The position numbers were made by a program, and so were the translations under genes. Source: an uncultured Bacteroides sp. (GTDB lineage: Bacteria > Bacteroidota > Bacteroidia > Bacteroidales > Bacteroidaceae). Taken from it: a DNA stretch of 64,000 nt. The notes under the pieces were generated by a model that had not been told where the DNA came from, made no database searches, and saw only the letters and a program-made list of their open reading frames with translations. Numbering within the stretch: position 1 is the stretch's first letter; the number at the start of each line of letters is the position of its first letter. Below, piece after piece: positions 43,634 through 51,548 of this stretch. Where the stretch lies: positions 2,356,001-2,420,000 of the forward strand of contig NZ_OY781099.1 of assembly GCF_963676325.1 (NCBI RefSeq). Direction: 5' to 3'.

Positions 43634-45262
43634 ATGAAAAAGAATTATATATCATTAGCATTGGCTGGTCTGACTATGATGGCTGTTACATCTTGTAATA
43701 GCAATTATCTGGATGAAACTCCAATGTCAAACTATACATCTTCTACACTAACAGATTCTAAAGGTATGAATGCTTTAGCACTGGGTATGTATTACGATTT
43801 CAGTTTAATTCCTTCATATAGTAACGATCAAGGTTTCCTTTGTGCATTCCAGGTTGGTACAGATGTTTGTGATCCGGCGCAGTATCAAGGCATAGAAGTA
43901 CCTATGTATAAATATGAGAAGTTGACTGCTGATGCATCAGCACCACAAGTATATTGGAGACAATTGTATAACATTATTAATGCAGCAAATATAATCATAG
44001 AGAATGTTGAGTCGGGCGCTTCAACAGCAAGTGAAAGCGATAATGCTATTTATAAAGCTGAAGCTTGTTTTATGCGTGCATGGTGTTATGATCAGTTAGC
44101 AGTATTCTATGGTGGCGTACCATTGACATTAAAGACTGTTAGTTCAGCTAAAACGGATTATACTCGTGCAAGTTTGAGCGAAGTTAACGCACAAATTGTT
44201 ACCGATTTAACTTATGCTACTGCTAATTTACCTGAACCTGACGCTGTTAAGAACGGTAGCCGCGTAAATAAATATTCAGCTTATCAATTGCTGGCTGAAG
44301 TTTCTATCCGTACCAAAGAATATCAAAAAGCAGTAGATGCTTGTAACACAATTATTGGATCTGGTAAGTTTGCTTTAAATACAACTTTACGCTCTGGATT
44401 AAGTTATAGTGATTACTATCACGATATGTTTGCTCAGGGATATATGCGCCGTAAACAAGGAAATAAGGAAATGATCTGGAACTATGAGAGTGAAAACAAT
44501 AATACTGTAACAGGTGGACAATCCGGTTCTTTCCAGCAACGCCGTTGTTGGGTTGCCGCTTACTATCAATATTCAAGTTCTGGTTTAGCTTTGAGTGATT
44601 CTTTAGGTGGACGTGGTTTGGCCCGTATGCGTTTAAGTAGCCGGATGCTAAACCTTTACCAAGCTGGTGATATTCGTAACTCACAGGCTAACATCCATCG
44701 TGACTTCTATGTAAACGGAAAGAAATTTAAAGGAACTGATGCAGTTAATGACTCTATCTTTAAACTTCCTCCTTACTGTACAAAATGGAATTCCTTTGAT
44801 CCTAATGATACATTTGGCTACACAGCTGTACACGACGTTCCTATGATGCGTTTTGGCGAAACTTATTTATTGCTGGCTGAGGCATATCTTGGACTAAGTA
44901 AAATTTCAGAAGCTGCAGCTGCGATCAATGTACTTCGTACGCGTGCTTTTGGAAGCCCTCTACTAGGACAGGTTTCTGCTTCACAGATAAATATAGATTT
45001 CATTCTTGATGAACGTGCACGTGAGCTAATTGGCGAAGAAAACCGCCGTTATACTTTGATGCGTACCGGACAATTGCAAAAACGCGCAGCTATGAATAAG
45101 GACTTCGTTGCTGCAAATAATTCATTGTCAAATGCAGCATTGGAAGCTAGTTATGCAATCAGCAATACAGATAAAATACAGAATCTTTGGCCTATACCTA
45201 AGACCGAAATTGATTTGAATAAGGATGGTAAATTAGAACAAAACCCAGGTTATACTAATTAA
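43634..45262 (+). CDS. SusD-like glycan-binding surface lipoprotein
   Basis: A 542-residue RagB/SusD-family lipoprotein. Signal peptide with lipobox ending at Cys21 (AVTSC). N-terminal YLDETP motif, TPR-like helices with YKAEACFMRAWCYDQLAVFYGGVPL, and the C-terminal RAFG, ILDERARELIGEENRRYTLMRTGQL, NLWPIPKTEI-LN---NPGY segment, all typical. It caps the SusC barrel and binds glycan. Last gene of the locus; a strong terminator follows 26 bases after the stop. Confidence 0.96.
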   Translation: MKKNYISLALAGLTMMAVTSCNSNYLDETPMSNYTSSTLTDSKGMNALALGMYYDFSLIPSYSNDQGFLCAFQVGTDVCDPAQYQGIEVPMYKYEKLTADASAPQVYWRQLYNIINAANIIIENVESGASTASESDNAIYKAEACFMRAWCYDQLAVFYGGVPLTLKTVSSAKTDYTRASLSEVNAQIVTDLTYATANLPEPDAVKNGSRVNKYSAYQLLAEVSIRTKEYQKAVDACNTIIGSGKFALNTTLRSGLSYSDYYHDMFAQGYMRRKQGNKEMIWNYESENNNTVTGGQSGSFQQRRCWVAAYYQYSSSGLALSDSLGGRGLARMRLSSRMLNLYQAGDIRNSQANIHRDFYVNGKKFKGTDAVNDSIFKLPPYCTKWNSFDPNDTFGYTAVHDVPMMRFGETYLLLAEAYLGLSKISEAAAAINVLRTRAFGSPLLGQVSASQINIDFILDERARELIGEENRRYTLMRTGQLQKRAAMNKDFVAANNSLSNAALEASYAISNTDKIQNLWPIPKTEIDLNKDGKLEQNPGYTN

Positions 45263-45287
45263 TGAATCTATTCATTTAATCTATGAA

Positions 45288-45325
45288 AAGGGAGTAGCAA
45301 GAATATTTTGCTACTCCCTTTTTTT
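45288..45325 (+). terminator. Terminator of the susCD unit
   Basis: AAGGGAGTAGCAA (45288-45300) pairs perfectly with TTGCTACTCCCTT (45308-45320), followed by a T-run. Confidence 0.92.
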
Positions 45326-45355
45326 ATTCAGAAAATATTAAAATCCATAAAAAGT

Positions 45356-45381
45356 CTCGCAGTCTCGCAGCGCTAGTATAA
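45356..45381. repeat. CTCGC/CTAGC short repeat, island 1
   Basis: A 26-base stretch with two CTCGCAG words and GCGCTAG. It matches 59240-59265 in the second intergenic island at 20 of 26 positions without gaps. Confidence 0.5.
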
Positions 45382-45400
45382 AAGGCTGTAAATCAATTAG

Positions 45401-45457
45401 ATATTGCCGCGTAGCTTTATAAAAGAAGCTACGCGGCAATATAAAAGCTACGCGCTT
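45401..45457. repeat. GCGTAGCT palindrome cluster, part 1
   Basis: A perfect 17-bp inverted repeat (45401-45417 with 45426-45442, core GCCGCGTAGCTT/AAGCTACGCGGC, 8-base loop) followed by a third AAGCTACGCGCTT at 45445-45457. GC-rich core in AT-rich surroundings. No gene is encoded. Confidence 0.8.
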
Positions 45458-45582
45458 GTCTCGTAACCATTGAACTTCTTATCGATTTCTGTTACAAATA
45501 TTGTCGCATAAATATAAAGAGGAAACTTATCTTAATTCCGCCTCAGTAGAGATGTATGTTTTTACAATGAAAATAATGCATA

Positions 45583-45661
45583 CACCCGGGTGGAGAGATA
45601 GCGCACACCCGGGTGTACATTATCTCTCCATCCGGGTGTAAAAGGCATGTACACCTGGGTG
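45583..45661. repeat. Phased CACCCGGGTG palindrome array
   Basis: Four copies of CACCCGGGTG (two exact, two with one change) start at 45583, 45606, 45629 and 45652, each exactly 23 bases apart. Around the second copy the flanks are also symmetric (TGGAGAGATA/TATCTCTCCA), so 45583-45638 could form one long hairpin or cruciform. Confidence 0.88.
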
Positions 45662-45678
45662 TGTTATAACCTGATAAA

Positions 45679-45783
45679 GGTTGACTAAATTTGTTCTTAT
45701 CCCAGTTTGTAGTTGACTGGTTATATCTTAATCTCTAACTTCGGTTGACTAATTTCTCTATAGTCCCTAATTGTGGTTGACTA
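45679..45783 (+). repeat. Four phased GTTGACT direct repeats
   Basis: GTTGACT occurs at 45680, 45712, 45744 and 45776, exactly 32 bases apart. Three of the four read GGTTGACTA. The bases between are degenerate but partly alike (TCCCtAaTTTGT-like endings of units 1 and 3). Same strand and direction, not palindromic. Confidence 0.85.
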
Positions 45784-45935
45784 TTCTCTTCTTGTTTAAG
45801 ATATTTAAACAAAAATAGAGGTTATAAACGAATGATAATAAAAGTATTATCTTAAAGTTATTCGCCGAAATTATCTTACACCAAGTATCTACAGCCCAGC
45901 TGAGAGGTAGCATATCAGGACTCTGAGATTAGAGC

Positions 45936-46040
45936 AAGCGCGTAGCTTTATTAAAGCTACGCGCTTATAGAATGAAGTTACGCGCTTTTATCTTCCACTA
46001 AATAAGATAGTTAAGTATAGCCCGCGTAGGTGCGTAGCTT
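45936..46040. repeat. GCGTAGCT palindrome cluster, part 2
   Basis: A perfect palindrome (arms 45936-45950 and 45952-45966, core GCGCGTAGCTTTA) followed by AAGTTACGCGCTT at 45975-45987 and by CGCGTAGG and GCGTAGCTT at 46024-46040. Same word as at 45401-45457. The rest of 45263-46052, apart from the listed arrays, has no gene. Confidence 0.8.
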
Positions 46041-46052
46041 TTTCGGCTTTAT

Positions 46053-46529
46053 TTATTTTTTTATGGCCAAAATATCTTTTATTCTATTAAAATCGCCATC
46101 GGTCTTTTCAGGATTCACTCCCAACAAATAGGCCAATAGCGGATAGATATCTACATTGATAAAGCCTTTAGATTTATAGCTTTTCTTGAAGTCTGGTCCG
46201 TAAGCGTAAAAGATAACCTGCATATCCGGCGAGTTTGGATCATATCCATGAGCTCCCTTAATCGGAGCAGGAGCGTTGGCAAATTGCCACCCGCAATCCG
46301 GGCAAACAACCACATCTCCTATCCTATCACTTGTTCCGTAATTCAAGGGAGTCGGAATCTCTTCTTTCTTATAAGCTTTGATATGGCTTACTTTTCTTAA
46401 AGCCATTAAAACAGAATCTCTGTATCCTTCACGGGTAAATATGGACGTAGGGTTAGCGCCATCAACTTTCTCTACCCAACGGGAAGGAAGATAATCCTTC
46501 ATGCAGACAAAAGTAACATGCCTATATAT
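46053..46529 (-). pseudogene. Remnant of a type I phosphodiesterase/nucleotide pyrophosphatase
   Basis: Only the C-terminal ~155 residues of an alkaline-phosphatase-superfamily phosphodiesterase (ENPP-like) remain. The end is well kept: KGAHGYDPNSPDMQVIFYAYGPDFKKS, then FINVDIYPLLAYLLGVNPEKTDGD, including the metal-binding His of the GAHGYD motif. Family-like residues (RHVTFVCMKDYLP) continue upstream of the first ATG (46502) to a stop at 46530-46532, beyond which the N-terminal catalytic Thr/metal half and any signal peptide are missing. The gene was therefore cut off by deletion and is almost surely inactive. It borders the palindrome island. Confidence 0.8.
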
Positions 46530-46609
46530 CTATTAGACTACAGTTCAATTTCATTTTGATGGCAAACATAAAGATCGGATTTAAATGAAAAGGTAAGTTC
46601 AAAGTGCAA

Positions 46610-46645
46610 AAAAAAGCTGTTCAAGTTTTCTTGAACAGCTTTTTT
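46610..46645. terminator. Terminator of the surface lipoprotein gene
   Basis: A 16-bp perfect stem (core AGCTGTTCAAG, loop TTTT) flanked by A8 and T6 runs; on the minus strand it ends with eight T, serving the gene that stops at 46666. Confidence 0.9.
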
Positions 46646-46665
46646 GTTTATTTCGAGCTTTGAAT

Positions 46666-48600
46666 TTACAAAGCTTTAAAAGAGTTTGGTACATATTCAA
46701 ACTTACCTACACCTGTTACTTTATAAACAATTGTGTGTGTACATGCTGAAATACTTGCTCCAGTATAAATACCAAAATTAATTGTATAAGTAACATCTAC
46801 ACCATCTACAGGCGCTGCTTTTGGATAAATAGCTTCCAAGCCATGTTGTAATGCATCAGGCAGACGTTTATTCATCTCAGTTGTTAATTGAGCATCAGTC
46901 ATACTTGCATAAGGGGTAGCAAACTGTGTTCTCCATGCAGATGGACGGAAATCAAAGTTATTATTATATGCAGAGCTACCATAATAATATTCATTATTAC
47001 CATAACTTGTTGTATAACCTGCACCTTTTACCGTAACCCCATTAGGTTGGTCAATCTTAGCCCATACATAATCTGAAATAGCCTGATAGAATGCAACTAC
47101 ATCAGTCAGGTTCTTAACAGGTTTAAGATCAAGAATCACACTTGGATTATATACCCACTTACCATTAGCAAATACAAACTGATCAGTAAATTGCTGTATA
47201 AAGTTATTCTTAACCCAAGTTCCTTTTGTATATGTATATTCATCAGCACGAATAACAGTACTTGAGCTTGCATAATACTTGTAAGACACAGCTTTCTTAT
47301 CTCCTTCCTGAGCATAAGGATACTTCAATTTCAGGAATTGAGGAACGTAATTATCAGCATTCATTGTAGCACTGAAGTTATCATAACTGCTACCCATAGT
47401 AGCAAAATCAGCTTTTGTTAAGAAGTAAGAGTTACCAGTATATGCTACCCATTTAGTTCCATTATAAGTATATAACAAACCTGTTGAAGTATATGCACCT
47501 GAAGCTTTTGCCACAACAGCATTATCAACCTGTACGGTTGTTGTTGCACCAGTTGTTCCATCTCCGTTATAGCGGAAAGCAATATTAATTTTCTTTCCTA
47601 CATATTTAGAAAGAAGTAATTCTCCAACTTTGCCAAGAGTTCCATAAGTAGTAGTTGGAATAGGAATAGTAAAATTAGATGTTACATCATCCCAGGTTGC
47701 AGCTGCAATATCACTAGCAGCTGTTCCTGCCAAGTTTGAAGAAATAAGAACAGTTAGTTTACCACCTTCAGCTTTATAGTTACCCAAACATGCGTCAAAT
47801 AAGAATACCTGACCTGAAGAAACCGTAAATGAAGGTGAAACCATATAAATTTCTAATGGCCCTGCTGCATGATTATAAGCACTGGCCTGAATGTACTTAT
47901 TGTTACTAAATGACTTTTCACCCCAAGTATATGTACCGGTAGTAGTAATATTAGACCAACCACTAACTACAGCGACATTACCTACAGCCGGAGCTTCAAA
48001 ATCTTCACTTAAAGCAGCAACTGAAGTAGGCTCACTAGCAGACTCATTATAATTAACAGCAACAACATCACCACTTACAGCATTTGGATAAGCAGCTGCT
48101 AAGAATACCGGGATATTAGTTGATGCCGGTTTAGACGGAGAAAAGAAATTTACTGAAGAATTAGCTCCCCAAATTGTTTTGTAGTCAGCTGTTGAAACTG
48201 TATACCAGTTTTTAGAAGTATCATTCAGCTTAACAAGATAATCAGGAAGATTAACACTCTTCTTATATGTAACCTTCACTGCTGATCCCTCACTGGCACT
48301 ATACCATTTGCTTGCAAGGAAAGCAGGAACATAACTAGCAGCAGGAATAGCATCTGATAAATACATATTTGTCTTTATCGCAGCTAAAGCTGATGAAACG
48401 TTATTTGTTGTAGCAAGTGTTTTGTTGGCCGACAGTGTTGACATTGTAGCATAATCAGCATCAGTCAAGGTGTATTCCTGAGATAATTTATTTGATGGTG
48501 CAGCCAATTCATCTAATCCATCAAAATATTTATCATTATAATTACAGCTTGAGAATAAAGACAACGCACCTACAAAACTTAATATTATATACTTTTTCAT
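46666..48600 (-). CDS. Surface lipoprotein with choice-of-anchor J-like domain
   Basis: A 644-residue lipoprotein (lipobox ending at Cys19, LFSSC). Three related segments are visible: ~46-115 (LTDADYATM ... YVPAFLASKWYSASEGSAVKVTYK), ~133-190 (VSTADYKTI ... IPVFLAAAYPNAVSGDVVAVNY) and ~395-450 (LTKADFATM ... YVPQFLKLKYPYAQEGDKKAVSY). Between the second and third lies a jelly-roll-like region (SEDFEAP..., VSPSFTVSSGQVFLFDACLGNY), as in choice-of-anchor J proteins. It follows the TonB receptor gene by 22 bases and is probably its surface partner, taking the place of SusD. Ligand unknown. Confidence 0.78.
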   Translation of the reverse strand: MKKYIILSFVGALSLFSSCNYNDKYFDGLDELAAPSNKLSQEYTLTDADYATMSTLSANKTLATTNNVSSALAAIKTNMYLSDAIPAASYVPAFLASKWYSASEGSAVKVTYKKSVNLPDYLVKLNDTSKNWYTVSTADYKTIWGANSSVNFFSPSKPASTNIPVFLAAAYPNAVSGDVVAVNYNESASEPTSVAALSEDFEAPAVGNVAVVSGWSNITTTGTYTWGEKSFSNNKYIQASAYNHAAGPLEIYMVSPSFTVSSGQVFLFDACLGNYKAEGGKLTVLISSNLAGTAASDIAAATWDDVTSNFTIPIPTTTYGTLGKVGELLLSKYVGKKINIAFRYNGDGTTGATTTVQVDNAVVAKASGAYTSTGLLYTYNGTKWVAYTGNSYFLTKADFATMGSSYDNFSATMNADNYVPQFLKLKYPYAQEGDKKAVSYKYYASSSTVIRADEYTYTKGTWVKNNFIQQFTDQFVFANGKWVYNPSVILDLKPVKNLTDVVAFYQAISDYVWAKIDQPNGVTVKGAGYTTSYGNNEYYYGSSAYNNNFDFRPSAWRTQFATPYASMTDAQLTTEMNKRLPDALQHGLEAIYPKAAPVDGVDVTYTINFGIYTGASISACTHTIVYKVTGVGKFEYVPNSFKAL

Positions 48601-48622
48601 AATTATATTTGCTTTATAAAGG

Positions 48623-51349
48623 TTAGAAGTTTAGTTTAAGTCTTACAGAGTATGTACGGCCAAATCCATAAAATACACGGTAAGCAGATTGCCAGGTATG
48701 ACCACCACCATCAAAAGCATCAGCAATATATTTCTGATCGAATAAGTTTTCTACATTACCATATAAAACAGCTCTATTACTACCAATCTTAAATGAATAA
48801 CTAGCATCAAGATCTACTAAACCAGCAGAAGGAATACGCCATGGACTTTCAAAAGTCTTAGAACCGTTCATATTAATATCAGTTGATGCTAAAGCAAAAT
48901 CTGCATAATTACGTGCATACAAAGTATAATCTAAGCCCACTTTCAAATCACTGCTCAGTTTAAATTTAGCTCCTGCAGCAGCAGTTGTTTGTGCAGAACC
49001 TCCTACAGGTGTACCTTTTTGATAAACTGTCATCTTAGCATGATCAGCAGCCTGAATGCCAGAAGCAATTATAGGAGTTATGCCATCTGCAGCATATTTA
49101 TCAGTTAATGGCTGGCCTGCTGAATCATAGAAATATCCAGTTGCATTGCTATTCCATTTCCAATCTCCAATAGAAAACATACCTGTAATATCTAACCAAT
49201 TAAGAGGATGAGCAACAAGATCAAGTTCAACACCCTGGTGAAGAGCATCAACACCAGACATATTGATTGTTGCACGATCTCCATTTTTCAAGGTAGTTGT
49301 TCTGGTTGTAGTTTTATCCAACCAAGCAGTACGATAGGCATTAATATTGGCAGAGAAATATTGAGAACGGTAACCATAACCAACTTCAAGAGAGAATATC
49401 TTTTCATTTATAGCATCTGGGTTTGTAGCATTACTTACTGTTGAAGAAAGGAATGCACCACCAGAGAAGAAAGGAGCACGAGAGATATAACCAATATTGG
49501 CAAATATATTGTGATTTTCTGTTAAGTTATAGTTTGCACCACCTTTTACAGTATAACCAATAAAGTTAAGAGTTTCAGATTTTGCATGTTGTGCATCATA
49601 ATAGAAAAGATCTTTTCTCCAATAACCTGTATTTGATACAGAACCTGAAATAAATGAACTTAATTTATCTTTATTATATTCTATCTGTCCAAAAACACCT
49701 TCTTGCATTACATAACCGTTATAATTACGATATACAACATCACCTACCTTTAATTTTTGATTTGTAAATGCTGAACCTAAAGCAGCAGCACTATTATTAT
49801 CAGCAGAGACACTAGCACGATAACGGTCAATATAGAAATCACCGCCATAAAGATCTACCAATTCATTTGTATGCTGACCTTTGTAATATCTTAAGTCAAG
49901 ACCCAAATAATAACTAATCTCTTTAGTTAAAGAAGATGTAAAAGTAGAAAGCAATCCATACCAGTTATGATTATTAATTGATTTAGACATTGCCATTTGA
50001 GAACCGTTCTGACTAGCTTCATTCAATGCATAGATCTGATCATAAGCAAATGTACCATCAGAATTACGATAAGTTGTATTTAAAGTTCCATCAGTTGATC
50101 CAAACCATGAATTAGACAGTGTACTAGTGTAACCCTGGCCACTATAACCATAACCACGACCAATAGAAGCATATAAAGCTGTACTTAAACTTGATTTATC
50201 GTTAATCTGCCATAAGTGGTTTAATGAAAGCTGAGGTTTATGATATACGTTATATGAAGAGGTTTTACGTTCTCCATTTTTTCCATATCCAAAAGTAGCG
50301 TTATATTTATAGGGACTATCTCCATTCATATAGTTTTTAACCTGCTGCCAACCTTCAATAGATAATCCATCATAAGCACTACGTTGGTTGTGCCATTGAG
50401 GTGATCCAAATGCAGAAAATGAAATCTGATGATTATCTCCGATTTTTTTAGCTATATTAATGAAATAGTTGTAGGCTTCAAATTCTGTACCTTTTACATA
50501 TCCGTCTCCCCATGTTTTACCACCAAGAAGAGTCATTGCCCATCCGTTCTTTGTTAAGCCGGTAGAAACATTAAAAAGGATTTTGTTATATCCGTCGTCA
50601 CCCATTGCATAAGAAACAAAACCGCCTTTTTTGGCATCAATAGTACGGGTTACAACATTAATAGAACCACCAACAGATGGAGCAGAAACTTTAGAAGCAC
50701 CAAGACCTCTTTGAGTTTGTATTGATCTTGCTACATCAGTAAGCCCAGTCCAGTTACTCCAATATACGCCACCCCATTCCATATCATTCATAGGAACGCC
50801 ATTAACCATAACAGCAACATTGGCTGATTGGAAACCACGCATATTGATTTTTGAATCACCATAACCACCACCATTTTTTGTAGCATAAACGCCTGGAGTT
50901 GATTTCAGGATTTCCGGAAATTCCTGTGTTCCTAACTTTTCTTCAATAAATATTGGATCAACAGTTGAAACAGCTACCGGAGTTTTACGCTGAATAGCAA
51001 TTGAAGAAGTAATAGTAATGTCACTCAATGCAACAGCATTAGCTTCCATTTTAACTGTGCCCAAGTCAACCTTCCCGGTCTGGCCTACCTTCATTTTCAA
51101 ATCGTTATAGCCTATGTACTTAAAGAACAAAGTCTTTTTAGCTGACTTTACATTCAAAGTAAACAAACCATCAAGATCAGTAACTACACCTTGAGTTGTT
51201 CCCTCAACCATTACTGATGCTCCAATCAATGGCTCATTAGTTTCTGCATCTACGACCTTACCTTTAACAACTGTTTGAGCAACAGCACTCGCTGCACAAA
51301 AGGTTGTAAGCAAAGCTACCAAAAGAAAATGAACAATTTTTTTTCTCAT
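48623..51349 (-). CDS. TonB-dependent receptor with carboxypeptidase-D-like domain
   Basis: A 908-residue outer-membrane receptor. Signal peptide (cleavage near SAVAQ), a carboxypeptidase-regulatory-like domain (VVKGKVVDAETNEPLIGASV, ~25-110), plug (QEFPEILKSTPGVYATKNGGGYGDSKI, NMRGFQSANVAVMVNGVPMNDMEWGGVYWSNW) and a 22-strand-type barrel ending VRLKLNF. The partner gene is a choice-of-anchor lipoprotein, not SusD, so the cargo may not be a glycan. The mRNA leader (51390-51403) can pair with the tandem small RNAs at 23 kb. Confidence 0.94.
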   Translation of the reverse strand: MRKKIVHFLLVALLTTFCAASAVAQTVVKGKVVDAETNEPLIGASVMVEGTTQGVVTDLDGLFTLNVKSAKKTLFFKYIGYNDLKMKVGQTGKVDLGTVKMEANAVALSDITITSSIAIQRKTPVAVSTVDPIFIEEKLGTQEFPEILKSTPGVYATKNGGGYGDSKINMRGFQSANVAVMVNGVPMNDMEWGGVYWSNWTGLTDVARSIQTQRGLGASKVSAPSVGGSINVVTRTIDAKKGGFVSYAMGDDGYNKILFNVSTGLTKNGWAMTLLGGKTWGDGYVKGTEFEAYNYFINIAKKIGDNHQISFSAFGSPQWHNQRSAYDGLSIEGWQQVKNYMNGDSPYKYNATFGYGKNGERKTSSYNVYHKPQLSLNHLWQINDKSSLSTALYASIGRGYGYSGQGYTSTLSNSWFGSTDGTLNTTYRNSDGTFAYDQIYALNEASQNGSQMAMSKSINNHNWYGLLSTFTSSLTKEISYYLGLDLRYYKGQHTNELVDLYGGDFYIDRYRASVSADNNSAAALGSAFTNQKLKVGDVVYRNYNGYVMQEGVFGQIEYNKDKLSSFISGSVSNTGYWRKDLFYYDAQHAKSETLNFIGYTVKGGANYNLTENHNIFANIGYISRAPFFSGGAFLSSTVSNATNPDAINEKIFSLEVGYGYRSQYFSANINAYRTAWLDKTTTRTTTLKNGDRATINMSGVDALHQGVELDLVAHPLNWLDITGMFSIGDWKWNSNATGYFYDSAGQPLTDKYAADGITPIIASGIQAADHAKMTVYQKGTPVGGSAQTTAAAGAKFKLSSDLKVGLDYTLYARNYADFALASTDINMNGSKTFESPWRIPSAGLVDLDASYSFKIGSNRAVLYGNVENLFDQKYIADAFDGGGHTWQSAYRVFYGFGRTYSVRLKLNF

Positions 51350-51410
51350 AATCTGCTTGTTAATTATTTGATTAAAATAAAATATATTTAGATTTGAAAG
51401 GTTTACGGCG

Positions 51411-51418
51411 CAAATGTA
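51411..51418 (-). promoter_or_regulatory. -7 element of the TonB receptor gene
   Basis: Reads TACATTTG on the minus strand, an exact TAnnTTTG box; a TTTG box at 19-21 bases is missing. Transcription should begin near 51405, giving a leader of about 55 bases. Confidence 0.5.
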
Positions 51419-51503
51419 ATTAATAAAAATTACATTAATATTACATTAAGTTCTCTTTTTTTATATTTTAGAAGCTTTTTTTTTAAGAAATACCGATCAA
51501 AAA

Positions 51504-51532
51504 AAAGCCCCGAAACTTAGTTTCGGGGCTTT
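51504..51532 (-). terminator. Terminator of ettA
   Basis: AAAGCCCCGAAAC (51504-51516) pairs perfectly with GTTTCGGGGCTTT (51520-51532) across a three-base loop; on the minus strand it is followed by a long T-run. Confidence 0.92.
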
Positions 51533-51548
51533 CATAATCATTAGAAAA

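Noticed and set aside
45679..45783. Mini CRISPR with 32-bp period
   Set aside because: The conserved part is only 7-9 bases and the intervals are not unique spacers between long identical repeats; no cas genes nearby.
46506..46515. -7 promoter box (TACTTTTG on the minus strand) before the phosphodiesterase remnant
   Set aside because: The bases encode family residues (VTFVC) of the former gene, so the match is most likely by chance.
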